Part shown: positions 1-13,243 of the stretch, piece by piece
How the letters are laid out: each line of letters begins with the position of its first letter
How positions within the stretch are numbered: position 1 is the stretch's first letter
NCBI GenBank assembly: GCA_963969495.1
Contig: OZ018331.1
Coordinates: 154,178,684 to 154,242,683, forward strand
Origin: Ceratothoa steindachneri
Lineage: Eukaryota > Arthropoda > Malacostraca > Isopoda > Cymothoidae
DNA length: 64,000 bases
Direction: 5' to 3'
Notes under the pieces: model-generated
The model's input: only the letters and a program-made list of their open reading frames with translations
Databases searched by the model: none
What the model was told of the DNA's origin: nothing
Translations under genes and position numbers: made by a program

Positions 1-835
1 AAGGCGGACAAAATCAAGGATGAAATCGAGAGAGCTCAGGACTAGGCGAAAGTCAAAGAGGCCATTAAGTTTACCAACCCTCAGCAACAACAGGGAGTAT
101 AAACAGGTGTTTAATAAGATTTCGAGAAAATAACATGGCAAGGAAGGCCACAAAGACAGGCCTACTTGCCTTCAACTTAAAGATGACCCCCTAACAAATC
201 AAGAGTGACGACTTCGTCAGTGTACAGACTTGCTTTAACTGCTTTGCGATAGAGAAACATATCACCAGGGATTACGCCCTAAAACACATAAAATAGTGCT
301 CCGAATGCTTTAGTAAAAATCATACGTGGTGCGAATGCGATTCACAATAAAAAAAATGCCTGAACTGTAATGGGAGTCATCTCACTATGGCTATGGCTTG
401 CCCAATAAAACGCAATGTCTTCGACTGCAAGAAAAAGGAGAGAGAAACAGAAACTTACTTTTGATAAGGTCTCTAAGGCCATGGCAGAAAAGATTTAACC
501 GACATAAAAAATCATCGAAATCAAACGAGAAGAATTATTAAATATATTAGCATGCATCCTGCATGCACACGTACTCAATGTGGCTAATCCGGGCTCGTAC
601 TCAAGAGAACTGAATCTTTTGCTTAGGAGCAATGGGCTGGACCAAATGTGGTTCACCGAGAATCCTCCCTCGGCGGACATCTTAAACATCCAATATAAGC
701 CTACATCATCCGATCAGACCCAAACGCAACAAAAGACCTCAAACCAAGATAAAGCACCGGAGACCAACCAGGAGATGATGCAACAGAGGCAAGATGAGGC
801 AATGGAAGTCGAGTAGGCCCCAGTTGACAGGAACA
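1..835 (+). pseudogene. A1 ORF1, gag-like nucleic-acid-binding protein (broken)
   Basis: Zinc-knuckle cysteines lie at about 241-420 (blocks beginning CFNCF, CSECF and CLNCNGSH, the last followed by a conserved MAMACP). This spacing is typical of Jockey/I ORF1 proteins that bind the element's RNA. A 78-codon open stretch at 580-816 carries NPGSYSRELN and MWFTENPPS, a module also present in copies A4 and A7 and, more weakly, in A3. Several in-frame stops make it non-functional. The 5' end is cut by the window edge. Confidence 0.7.
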
Positions 836-1204
836 GAGAGGTAGCTCATGAAGAAGTTAACATCTAATCCCTCCCCCCAATGCAAGTAAAAAGACAGAGG
901 AAGAACGCCAAGAATTCAACTTAAGGTTTTTCGCCTCAACGAATTAATACGATGAATCAAAAAGGGCTACTACAAGTACGCGTTCGATGGCCCATACTCA
1001 CACCGCAAAGAGTATAAAATCGTAATGGGTGGCAATCTGGAGATTCTCCAGAACCTATGGTTCTTTATACGGTAAAAAAAAGAGTTTAAAAAGAAAAGAA
1101 GTGGAAGGACAAAATCATCCATTGAACGGGAACCTCATAAGGCCGAGAGAATAGGAAGTTACGAGGAAAAAAACATATAAATAATTGCTCAAATTAGGGA
1201 AATA

Positions 1205-1760
1205 AAAATAATGTCATATGTTGCAGGATGGAATGAGAAGAGATTCTTTCTAAGTATCGCAGATTTAAAGGAAGGTCCGGTAATTATACTGCTGAACGAA
1301 ATAAATATAGTCACAGAAGCGAATAAGATCAAATTATTCAATTATACCATCTATACGAAAACCACCAACGACATCAATTTGTATGGTGTTGCAATAGTAG
1401 TAAGAAATGATTTAAGCTTCAAGAAACTCAGAGACTTGGATGAAACTTATTTGGCAATAAATGTAAGGACTTACACAGGAAATCTCATCCTCATGACTGG
1501 ATATCTACCTCCACAATTTCATGTATGTTTTCGGGCAAAAGATCAGGCGATATTTATGGGCGATTTAAACGCCCGTAGCAGAGCTTCGGGCTATACAGGC
1601 AAATTTAAGAAGGCAGGTAAAAGTCTGGATACATTGATTGAAAAAAGAATAGTAGTTCGAATCTGACCAGAATTCCCAATATACTTTGGACCGAATAGAG
1701 CCACCAAGCCTCATAGTACTTGCAACTCTAGATCTACAGTTTAATTATCTCGTGGAGAAA
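1205..1760 (+). pseudogene. A1 ORF2, endonuclease domain
   Basis: An open frame at 1,211-1,666 (151 codons) resembles the apurinic/apyrimidinic-type endonuclease that nicks target DNA for LINE insertion. Visible family motifs are LLNEINI (usual ISEHG block), AIVVRNDLSFK, GYLPP and IFMGDLNARSR, the last holding the catalytic Asp and Asn. The canonical domain runs about 220 residues; here it stops early at 1,664 and continues in other frames. Confidence 0.75.
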
Positions 1761-1799
1761 GGGCCCCCATCGACAGGCGGTCACGAAATAGTCGTTCTT

Positions 1800-3525
1800 A
1801 CCCTATCGCTGGACCTGATCCAAGTAAGCTGCTCCTCAGGAAACAATACAACATGCTAAATTGGATGCATATGCAGATGAAATACCCGGATAGCAACAGG
1901 AAGACTTGTCCGAAGTAACTCTTGAAGAGATCAATCTGGGACTTGAAAAATTAATGGATGCACTAATTAAGGCGGATAAGAAATACGTCCACATAACCTC
2001 CAGAACCCTTCCGCATCCACTCAGGACTGCTCAAATCACAGACATTGAGCATCAATACATAGAATTGAGAAACGCTATCGACTAAGCTAGCCCCCAAAGA
2101 AGCGATAGGGCCCAACTAACAAGGGATTAAGGAATATCTAATTACCGCCATGGCAGTAGAGAGAAACGCTAGATGGGACAAATTTGTGGAGGCTATCGAC
2201 TCCGAGCTGAACCCACCTAAATTCTGGAGTAAGATTAATATTGCAAGAGGCAAAAGGCGTACAAAGACCAGGTTTGAAATTCAACACAACGGGATAGAAT
2301 AGAAAGAACCGCGTGAGATCGAAGCTGCATTCCGTGAGCACTAGAGTTGGGTGCTCGACATCTCTCCGGACGAAAATGAGGACTTTGACAGGGAACAGGA
2401 GTTAAGGCTCGTCGATGAAATGGAACAACATCGCCTTGAGATCGTTCCAAACAACAGTGCATCGCCTATAATATTAAGAGGGGGGGGGCAATGAATTGAA
2501 CCGCTAACCCCCCAAGAGCTCAAAATTACTCTCCTTAACCCAAACAGAGGGCATCCTGGAGAGTCCGGAATTGCCAGGGAGAATTTGGTCCGTGCGCCAG
2601 ACTCCTTCCTCAATAAAAAAGTTCTTATATTTATCTCCACAATCAGTGCTGAATATTTCTCGGACTCAATGAAAAGGGGGAAAATTATATTTTTGCCAAG
2701 TCCGGGAACCCTCCTGACAGACCGAGCAATTTTAAACCGATAACCCTGCTGGAGACGCTTGCGAAGCTACTGGAAAGGGCAATAAATAACAGACTAATGA
2801 GATATCTATAGGAAAGATCCTTAATACAGCTCTGGCCGTCCTAATGGATACAATTGTAAAGGCGAAGTATCAGGAAAATTATACTGATGTGGTACTTAGG
2901 AACGTCCAAAAAGTTTTTGAAATGTTTGGAAGATCGGCATTAAGTACAAGATTAGGAAGCTAGGGCTACACCAAACTCTTACAAAATGCCTTTGAGACTG
3001 TGTCACCGATTAGGAAGCATCTATCTCGGTGGAAGTATACGACGGATCGATCTTCGAAGTCCCACAGGGGGTGCCGCAATGAACCAGCATAAGTCTCACC
3101 CTGTACAGCGTATATACTATGGATCTACCGATACCCATCTACGACTCCACAAGATACATTCAATTTGCGGACGATATCACCATAGTAATGAACAGCGTAA
3201 ACAGGCACGCCCTGAACAGGGCGAGTGTCACGGCAGCAGAGATCGAGAATTTTAACAACTATGAGCGAAAGTGGAAGATACGCACAAACACGGATAAATT
3301 TTCTATCATACCCAGGGGAAGACGAAAGATTTCCATAGTGCAAGTAGAAGGAAATAGGTATCGTTATGAAAACAAAGGGAGAGTGCTCGGACTTAGGATC
3401 ACCCGGCACGGGTATGCCAAGCACGTAACGGAGCGAACCAACCTGGCGAAGGCGAGTATCACCAATTATTCCAACTCAGAAGCCTGAAAAGACGAAATAG
3501 GATCAAGATTTACAACGCTCTCAGC
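1800..3525 (+). pseudogene. A1 ORF2, linker and reverse transcriptase (broken)
   Basis: After a linker, reverse-transcriptase blocks appear in shifting frames: KRGKIIFLPSPG near 2,680, a degraded FDKVW-like block near 2,930, VPQGVPQ near 3,065, and the catalytic FADDIT at 3,163-3,174 inside the longest open stretch (3,119-3,487, 122 codons). Downstream KGRVLGLRITRHGY matches the region after the palm in other copies. Reading breaks at about 3,484 just before an inserted repeat. Non-functional. Confidence 0.75.
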
Positions 3526-3526
3526 A

Positions 3527-3985
3527 GAAATAAATGGATTAAACGTTCAAAAAGAGCCGTTTTTCCAGGTTTTCTCTTAATATTGAATATATTCCGAAAC
3601 ACCTAATTCAAAAGATTGAAAATCTTTACATTATAAAAAAAAATAGTTGATCAAACTTTTGGGGGAAATGAATCAAACTTTAAAAAACCGGTGTTCAAAG
3701 GATTGAGAAATGATTGCATATTATGCGAATAAACGCTTTGGAGCATCAGAAATTCTTTTCATTTTTCTAAAAATTCTGTTTTTTAACCTTTTAGGAAAAT
3801 ATTGCTTATAGTTGTGAAAAAACATATTTGGTAAGTTTCAAAATGTTTTCATTATTCAAAGGGTGCTGTTTTTGAAGCTTTTGGAATAAATAAATTAAAC
3901 GTTCAAAAAGGGTCGTTTTTCCGTTTTCTGTTAATATTGCTTATAATCGGAAACACCTATTGAATAAGTTCGAAAAGTGTGACTT
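3527..3985. repeat. Insertion in A1 bounded by direct repeats of about 100 bp
   Basis: Segments 3,527-3,635 and 3,883-3,985 are clearly related direct repeats sharing TTAAACGTTCAAAAAG and AACACCTA blocks. About 250 bp of AT-rich sequence lies between them, with further short similarity near 3,800. A1 protein coding stops on the left and resumes on the right (reading ITDTRRRQHRRL at about 4,060), so this is an insertion. It could be a short satellite run or a small element with terminal direct repeats; I cannot identify it. Confidence 0.6.
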
Positions 3986-3999
3986 ATTCCAAAAAGTAC

Positions 4000-4605
4000 C
4001 CTCTAAATAGACTCCACAAGTCTAACCCAATAAATCTCCATAGAGTTCAGAACTATGCAGTATAAATCATCACGGACACGAGGAGGAGACAGCACAGAAG
4101 GCTGAGGGGCCTACATAAGGAAATTGATCTTCCAACCACAAATGTATCTCTACACAACATTGTATGTAAAGTGTGAGATAAGTTAAATAGCACCCAAAAC
4201 GAAGAAAATAAAAGAACTGGAAATCCCGCAAAACCATAGACTCAACAACAGAGGCAACTCTAGGAGCGGGAAACCCGCCACGAGAGGGGAACCGGCTCCT
4301 ATCTATGCGTACAACTGAGATTGCTATGCAATTGCATAGATCATCAAGTAAAAAATCAATCTGCAATAGAAAGGTAAAAGAAATTGAAGAACAAATGAAG
4401 AGCAAAAGAGGCGCGAGAGCCTCCAGCTAGCGAGACTGATGACTGAAGGTTAAGATGCAACAAGAAGAACCTAGGAGATGGCTGGTCACCAAGCAACCAC
4501 AATCAACTCAACCTATTCCTTTTCGACACTTTCCCCACAATCTCTATCCACTCAACTTCTACTATAAACTTTATTTTTCTTATCCCTTCAAGATGTAAGA
4601 CGTAA
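4000..4605 (+). pseudogene. A1 ORF2 C-terminus and 3' UTR
   Basis: Translation around 4,010-4,250 gives NPINLHRVQNYAV and ITDTRRRQHRRL, matching A8 (VKLQRVQNSGVLLI, ITNTRRRERKRQ) and A2 (LQKVQNLAIYLITNTRRG). This is a C-terminal arginine-rich module of unknown role conserved across the family. The 3' UTR from about 4,440 shares GATGGCTGGTCACC with A8 and ends near AGATGTAAGACGTAATGA, comparable to the repeated TAAGACG tail of A8. Confidence 0.65.
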
Positions 4606-6723
<2,118 letters not shown>

Positions 6724-7040
6724 TCTAAATTCAACTTCGAAAATTCTTGAGGCTTCACGAAAACTTGTCTTTTATATTATTTTTAATTTTCTATTATTCT
6801 AAAGCATTCGTCATGCACTTATGACACCTTCAGAGCGCTTTCGTTGTCATTAGCAAGTTTCACCCGTAAACCTGTCACTACATTTGGCTATATATACTCG
6901 CACATGGGACTTTATAAAATTTAAACGCTCTGAAGATGTCATAAGTACATGGCGAATGCTTAGAATAGTAGAAAATTAATGATAATATAAAAGACAAGTT
7001 TTCGTGAAGCCTCAAGAATTGTCGATGTTAAATTTAGAAC
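6724..7040. repeat. Long inverted repeat with CTGAAGAT-stem-GAA core
   Basis: The arms 6,724-6,837 and 6,926-7,040 are near-complementary over about 115 bp with an 88-bp spacer. On the plus strand the right arm opens with CTGAAGA (6,930-6,936), then U, then GUCAU paired to AUGGC, then GAAU. This resembles a degraded hammerhead-ribozyme core as found in Penelope-like element termini. The left arm carries the same block on the minus strand with one core change (CTGAAGG). No protein is associated. Confidence 0.75.
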
Positions 7041-7149
7041 TATTTATTGTTATTATTATTATACTGATAATCATTTGGTTGATCTTTTGAATTTTGCGTG
7101 GGTTTCCGACGTAGTAGAAAATATTTTCCATCAATATGAGTTTAATAAG

Positions 7150-7310
7150 CCAAATTAGCCCGCCTGCGAAAAATAAAAAAATCAGCCTCTAGCGGGATTC
7201 GATCCTGTGACATCTGGTGTTAAAAAAGACGATAAAGTCCGTGTATTGAGCAAGGGAAGGCTGTTTTTTCTTTTTCCTGAGGTGCGCTATTCTGCCGTAA
7301 GCATATAAAG
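7150..7310 (-). repeat. Possible tRNA-derived SINE fragment
   Basis: Minus-strand GGATCGAATCC near 7,196-7,206 matches the RNA polymerase III B-box consensus (GGTTCGANNCC) at all but one fixed position. About 45 bp upstream is TTGCTCAATACACGG, a weak A-box-like block. A run of T follows on the minus strand. This could be a SINE head or a decayed tRNA gene; I cannot fold a convincing cloverleaf. Confidence 0.3.
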
Positions 7311-7501
7311 GAAGGCTCAATATTTCACTGGATTCTTTCCATTTAATTGTACCCAACCACCCAAGTGTGGATGGGAAAACACGTAAAAGACATCTGTTCA
7401 TGTTCTCCCTCGAAACTTAACACTTTCACTGAGTATTTCCTCACATAACTTATCGTAGGTGAATGGTAGTGCCTCCTTTTCTTCCCCTGATATTTCTCTG
7501 A

Positions 7502-7504
<3 letters not shown>

Positions 7505-7563
<59 letters not shown>

Positions 7564-7564
7564 A
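7505..7564. repeat. (TA)n(TG)n microsatellite
   Basis: TA repeats pass directly into TG repeats. The open frames over it (7,450-7,710 minus; 7,502-7,687 plus) are dinucleotide read-through. Confidence 0.97.
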
Positions 7565-9050
7565 TTTATTGTTGTGAAAGGAAAGTGGTTATTATTTGAA
7601 ATTTTTCTCATTAAACCAAGTCGGCTTTTAGAGTCATGGCCACTTTCCCGCTCAAGCGACACAATCCTTTTTCCCTGGCTTTTGTGAAGAGTTCGATGAA
7701 GGGGAAACACCTGTCCCGTTCAGCGCTGCGCTCTGGTGCTTAATTGCGCTTTAATTTCCTGCACAGCCATCTTCCGTCCAGAGGAGGCACCAGCAAATGT
7801 GAAAATTATAGACTCGTCCAGAATCAGTGTATTGAATTTCAATCACTTTCTCATTAGTTTTTAAATGCTTTTAATCGCCTTTCATGATGTGACTTTAAAA
7901 GGATCCCTCAACTCAAACAATTTAAACGGCAACACATGGCTTCTCCCCGCCTAAACTCTATCATTCCATGCTATTTTCGGGGAATGGGGGTTGGGTTGGG
8001 TTTATGGCAAGCAGAAGGAAACTAGTGTGGAAAGAAGGACGGAAAAAAGGGAAAAAGGTCAAATGAGAAAATAAATCACTTCGAAATTTATATGTGGAGC
8101 ATATCGCTTTTAATAGTTATTATTTAAATAGAAAAACAACGAGGGATCTCTCACGGAAAGTGGCAAGGAGAGATATGTAAAGAAAGTAAAAAAAGAGGAT
8201 TTGAAAATGTGTTGAAGATACATACATATATAGCCGTATGTCCTCATGCATGTAATGGGGTAGAAAAGGCGCGGAATTCTTCAGATATCAGCTGCAACAG
8301 GGTTTCATATGCTACATCTGGGACCCAGTTAAGGGCTCACGGAACAGACCACTAAGACTGCTCCCTGGTCGCCATGGAATACAGAAGTCGGCGAGGGGAG
8401 GGACAACGGAGAAGAAGACAATCGAACTCGAAACTACGGCCTTATAATCGCTCCTCTCTTCGAAACTGTCAAGTCCTTGTAGTTGGACGGAAAGGAGGGG
8501 GGGGGGATCCCTTGTGAATGGGTGCAGACTTATGGTATGAATCAGTAGAATGTGATTGCACAATACAGAAACTGGAGGGGATGGGGGGCAGCACATGTCA
8601 GAGTTTGGCATGCGTCTAGTATCGTGATAACACCCACGATTATTGTGCAACTTAGTATTTGCGTGTCAGAGAAGAGAGAAAGTTATTTAGAGTACTGGCG
8701 GAATTATTATGGATTTTTCCAAAATTTGACTTTTTTCTACAAAAAAGCCAGTGAAGCGAATTTCATTGATTGCATATGGATTTATTTTATGCACCAACAC
8801 CCAGCAACTATTTAACTTTTATTATCAAGAGCTTTAGGTTACTTTGTAAGTATAACTGGTAACACTGAAAGAACAACACTACATTGGATCATTTCAATGA
8901 AGTCACAGCCAGTTGTGTGAGTCAGTTGGTATCTTGGCTTGAACGTGCAAATAGGATGTTGTCTATTATTTATAGTGTTTTTGAGTTAGTTTATTAGTTA
9001 TTTTAATAGTTTGATTTTGTGTGTTTCAGCTAGTCTTTTAGCTATAAATC
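7565..9050. other. Unrecognised non-coding stretch
   Basis: No gene or element recognised. Open frames at 8,312-8,650 (minus) and 8,552-8,815 (plus) overlap on opposite strands and match no family I know. A ten-G run lies near 8,500. Confidence 0.5.
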
Positions 9051-9059
9051 AATTAAACC

Positions 9060-10290
9060 AAAATAGGTAAACAGAGTGATTTGAGTCTTTGAAAAATTGG
9101 ACAAATAAACGTTTTACAGAAAGAAATTGCAAAAAAAAAACTAGGTGTTTCAGCTTAAATAGTCAGTGCTAATAAGAATAAAAAAATGATAACAGTCAAG
9201 ATTTAAACTCAAAAAGGGTTAAAAAATGTGGTCGAAAACGAAAAACAACTCCAAGAAGAGATAGAAAATATATACAACAGGCTCTTAGGAACAGGATAAC
9301 ATCTTGTAGGAAAATTTCTATTAAGCTGGCAGCAGAGGGTCTTAGCCTTGCAGTAAGAACAGTGAAGGACAGGCTTTTGGATGCTGGATTGAAATCACAT
9401 TGCTCAAGAAAGATTCCTCGACTCATGGAAACAATGATGAAGGCACGCTATTTCTGGGCAAAGAATCACCTTGAGTGGAGTTCAAAAACAATGGAGAAAG
9501 GTAAATGTGACACATCTAGCTAACCAGTTACCTGTAATTCACTAAAAAAAGCATTGATACCTACTAACTTTAACAGTGCCGCATTTTTGTAATGGCTCCA
9601 ATCTTTTCAAACCATAAAGTTTATTTGATGATTCATTACTTCAAGGGCTTATCCAATACTTCTATGGCTGTTCAACTACTTATGTTTTATTTTCTACTAT
9701 TGTAGGTAGCTAGTTTCCTCTGACGAATCAACCATTGTAGTGCTAAATGACTGCGTGCAGAGTGTAAGAAGGCGGCCTGGAGAAAGGTTTATGGCTGAGT
9801 GTTTGATGAAAGCAGTAAAATTTCCAACAAAAATCATGGTGTGGCGAGCCATTTCGGTGCATGTAACAAGTCGTTTGCACATTGTTGAGAAAACTATTAA
9901 CCAAGAAAAGTCTATAGAAGTTCTTAAAGGTCGTTTATTGCCTCAATTAATGGAATGGTATTGCGAAAAGCCTTGATATTCCAACAAGATTCGGCCGCAT
10001 GTCATAGAGAATAATCAGTGAAGACATGGTGTGCACAAAATAGAGTCGAGCTGCTTCCATGGCCCGTAAATTCCCCGGACATTAATACGATTGTGAGTTT
10101 ATGGTGTCTGTTAAAAGATGAAATACACACAGAGCCCATTACGACCAAACAGCAACTCATATACCGTCTCATTGAAGTTTGGTTCCGATGTAAGCGAATC
10201 CAGGAAATGTGCAAAACATTCACCAATGCCATGCCAAGACGTGTTAAAGCAATCATGGTTGCTAAGGGTGGCAAAACTGCTTACTAGTGA
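9060..10290 (+). pseudogene. Tc1-like transposase, interrupted and catalytically dead
   Basis: Reading left to right, a helix-turn-helix start (QKEIAKKLGVSA) near 9,110 is followed by KRKTTPRRDR, RNRITSCRKIS and LAAEGLSLAVRTVKDRLLDAG, typical of the paired-like DNA-binding half of Tc1 transposases. The catalytic half follows at 9,712-10,287: SSDEST (first Asp), FQQDSAACH (second Asp) and SPDINTIVSLW, where family members have SPDLNPIENLW, so the third acidic residue has become Val. Frameshifts occur near 9,975, and a 205-bp segment separates the halves. Terminal inverted repeats were not located. Confidence 0.85.
9501..9705 (+). other. Intron-like segment inside the Tc1 transposase
   Basis: The segment separates DNA-binding and catalytic halves exactly where relatives are continuous. 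It begins GTAAATG after AAAG and ends in a pyrimidine-rich run plus TTGTAG, so it has GT...AG borders. Splicing at these exact borders does not restore the downstream frame, so a decayed intron, a small insertion, or coincidence all remain possible. Confidence 0.45.
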
Positions 10291-10355
10291 ATGTAATAGA
10301 CTTAATACTGTGCCAATATGTCAAAATAAATATATTTTACATCAATAATTCCGCC

Positions 10356-10359
<4 letters not shown>

Positions 10360-10431
<72 letters not shown>
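10360..10431. repeat. (TA)n microsatellite
   Basis: About 72 bp of uninterrupted TA repeats between the Tc1 relic and a Penelope-type terminal fragment. Confidence 0.98.
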
Positions 10432-10435
<4 letters not shown>

Positions 10436-10504
10436 TATTGAAGTACACAGCTGTGGCAGCGTTATTAATTTTAACTTGTATTTTCTTAATATTTCTTAAA
10501 GTTT

Positions 10505-10620
10505 TTTAACGGGGTCTTCGAGGCGAGAAAAAACAACCGCGAATGACATTCTTTATTCCTAGACGTCTTTCGACCGTGTTAGGTCATCTTCAGGGAATGA
10601 ACAGAAATGGAATAATCTTT
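10505..10620 (-). repeat. Penelope-type terminal fragment with hammerhead-like core
   Basis: This is an inverted, nearly identical copy of 33,282-33,395. On the minus strand it reads CTGAAGA (10,587-10,593), U, GACC paired to GGUC, then GAAA. The flanking AUUCC before the core can pair with GGAAU after it, giving a stem I. The arrangement CUGANGA-stem II-GAAA between two pairing flanks is that of a hammerhead ribozyme, known from Penelope-like element terminal repeats. The extra U before stem II is unusual, so activity is doubtful. Confidence 0.6.
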
Positions 10621-11399
10621 ATGAAATTTAAAGAGAAGCGGGAGACAAAGAATAGCTCTTCCAACCCTCCACCCGCCCCTTGGCCCTCATGGAGCGGCCA
10701 AGGAGGGAGGTGGGGAGGCCCGGTAATCCTTTGTAGACCCCCATAGTCACACTGTCTAAAGCCAAAGTAGGCTCCAAGTACTGTGAGTACGGCAGATAGG
10801 AGTGAGAGGGAGAGGAAGAAGAAAGTTTTAGGATAGGACAGCGAAGAAAATAGTAGGAGACAAAAGTGGACTTAGTTAGTCATGGGACCTACAACTTAAC
10901 GTGGAATCCGAACCACGATGTGTCGCTTGTGTCTGACTATAAATTTGCGGTTTATCGTGACCCCTGTCTCACATATATACTGTGAGTCCCGTGTGCGAAT
11001 GATAGTAAAAAAAAATAGACGTTGAAGGCTGAAGGAAGTAAGAGGTTTGCAAAGAGATGCTATTTGCCTGGAGGTCAGGCTTATCTCTGTTCATTGTAGG
11101 TAGTTATAGCTAGCGTGATAAAGTTAGAAAATTTGTATTTCCGTGAGTGTCCCGCATGGCTGTGTTATTTTTTTATTTATTTAATTTATATTTTTTTTGT
11201 ATATGTATCTATTTTTAATATGTCTAAGTAGCGTCGGTATTTATGAGGCGTTTAAACCGTTATTAGTAATTATTCCTACTAAAAACTGGTGTAGGTTTCT
11301 AGCTCTCTATCTATTCTTTCATATTCTTATCCTAGTTATAATTAACTATATGTTTTTCTCTGGTGATGCTTCGGTTATTTAATTACTCTTAGTCGTCGT
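10621..11399. other. Unrecognised stretch, partly likely 3' UTR of A2
   Basis: No coding family recognised. The right part (from about 11,000) may be the 3' UTR of the minus-strand LINE copy A2, whose end I could not fix. A CCTCC/GGAGG-rich patch lies at 10,665-10,725. Confidence 0.45.
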
Positions 11400-13243
11400 C
11401 GAGTATTATTCTCTTTCTCTCGGAGTAGATTTTTTCTTCATCCCCTTCTCCTCCTTCTACTATCCTTGGAAAACTTGGGAATAATCTATGTGATCTCCAT
11501 CCTTCTCTTTGGGCAATTTGGTTGATTAATTCAACTCCTACTTCATTCTATGTCTTTTATATGACTCTTCTTGCTCTGTTTGCAATTATTCTGTTAAGTG
11601 GTTTTATCTTTGCCTCCCTGTGCAAGTCTCGTAATTTTCGTCTTTCTCCTCTTCTAGTGTTTGTTATTAAGTATATAGCTAGGTTTTGGACTTTTTGGAG
11701 TCTTAATATGTTACTTCTCGAAATTGTGTACATCGCGATGGTTGGATAAATAATCGCAGACTGTATTATGGCTTGATAAATTTTCTCTTGTTTTTCATGC
11801 TTAGGTTAACTAACTTGTACAGTAATGCCAAGCCGCTCTTCCCTCGATTTACCCTCTCAGTTACGTGCTTTTTATAACCTGATTTCGTAATGGTTAGTCC
11901 AAGCACCTTACATTCTTTTTCGTATCCGTAGCGCTGTCCTTCTACATATACATCTGAGATGCTCCTCCTGTATAGGGGTATCATTTTAAATTTATCCCTG
12001 TTGGTTTTAATTTTTCATTTTTCTTCGTATATATTAATGCTTCTTATTTCTTCTGCATTCATCCTAGCTTCCATTGGGTCGTTCCTGTTGGGGCAAACTA
12101 TGATCTGGGTGACATCATCGGCAAATTGGTTGTTCAAGCAGCCCTCATTATTGATGGTGCTATATCTGCTGTGTAGATTGAATTGAGAGACGGACTCAGA
12201 CATCCGCCTTGGGGCAAACCCGCAGTGAGCTCGAATATTTCCCCTTGATGTCGTCATATTTCCACATAAGCACGTCTCTCCATTAGGTAATCACATAAAA
12301 TCCTTTCGATCTTGTTGTTGATTCCTAATCTGAGTATCTTGAGTTGCATACCCCTCTGTCATACTTTATCGCATGCCTTGGAGACGTCCCGACATACGAT
12401 GTCTACAATAATTTTTTCTCTCTTTGCTTTCGATATCTTTTCAAGGATGACTCCAAGGGCCATCTCCGTGTTTCTGTTTTTCCTGAAGCGAAATTAGCAT
12501 CTGTTTCTCCGGCCATTATCATCAAGGAATTTGAACAGTCTGTTATTAATTATTTTTTCCAATACCTTACCGATGAAATCTAGTAGCGAGACGGCTCGGT
12601 AGCTACCAACTGATCTAGAGCTTTTCCCGCCTTAAGTATGAATATCATCTTCACCAATTTAAGTTCATCAGGAAAGTACCCCGTGTTCAAGCACGCATTT
12701 AAGACGTTTCTCAATCCCTCTAGTACGTTCGGGGGAGCTTCAAAGTAATTTAATCTGGTGAGTGCCGATGTGCTTGGGGCTGTCTGTCGGAAGTTTTTTA
12801 TCATTTTTTTTAATTCCTCACATGTAATGATTGCGTCTATTCCGTCGTTGTTGTTTCTCCTTTCCTCGACAAAGTGGAAGGGGTATGTCCTGTCGATCTC
12901 CACATTGAGTTTGTCCATGACCTGATGTCGAATTCAATGTCATAGTCCTCGTTCTCTTCTTCGCTAATGTTGAATCGATTTCTCCAGTGCTCTCTAAATA
13001 ATACCTCTATTTCTTTCTCATCTTCTAAAATGTTGTACCCTGCATCCTTAATTTTTATTTTATCCCCTGCTGCCCGTGTCTTTAATTTTTTGATATATTT
13101 CCAAAATTCCTTTGGTGATGTTTCCACATCTACTCTCTCGATGTGCTGATCCCATTTCACTTTCTGTTTTTCATAAATTAATGCTATTAGTTCTCTTTTC
13201 TGTCTCCTGATTGCGTTGTATGCTTCCCTTGATGTTCCAAAGA
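11400..13243 (-). pseudogene. Family A LINE copy A2, 5'-truncated reverse transcriptase
   Basis: The minus strand begins near 13,243 in the linker (SREAYNAIRRQKRELIALIY, then KFWKYIKKL and NISEEENEDYDIEFD within 12,837-13,160) and continues through RT blocks: CRDVSKACDKVW, LTAGLPQGGCLSP, and FADDV at 12,114-12,125, ending with a C-terminal LQKVQNLAIYLITNTRRG near 11,650. Several frameshifts are present. It repeats the linker already encoded by A3 immediately upstream, so it is a separate copy rather than the tail of A3. Confidence 0.8.

Larger units (their letters stand above)
1..4605 (+). mobile_element. Family A LINE copy A1, 5' end outside the window
   Basis: Decayed non-LTR retrotransposon read left to right: ORF1 with zinc knuckles, endonuclease from about 1,205, linker, reverse transcriptase to about 3,490, C-terminal region resuming at about 4,000, then a 3' UTR. 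The order and motifs match seven other copies in the window. It carries many stops and frameshifts, and an unrelated repeat interrupts it at 3,527-3,985. The 3' UTR at 4,474-4,605 contains GATGGCTGGTCACC, shared with copy A8. Superfamily (Jockey/I) is inferred from reverse-transcriptase motifs; the exact clade is unresolved. Confidence 0.85.

Noticed and set aside
7150..7310. Functional tRNA gene
   Set aside because: The B-box is good, but the A-box is weak and no cloverleaf could be folded by eye.
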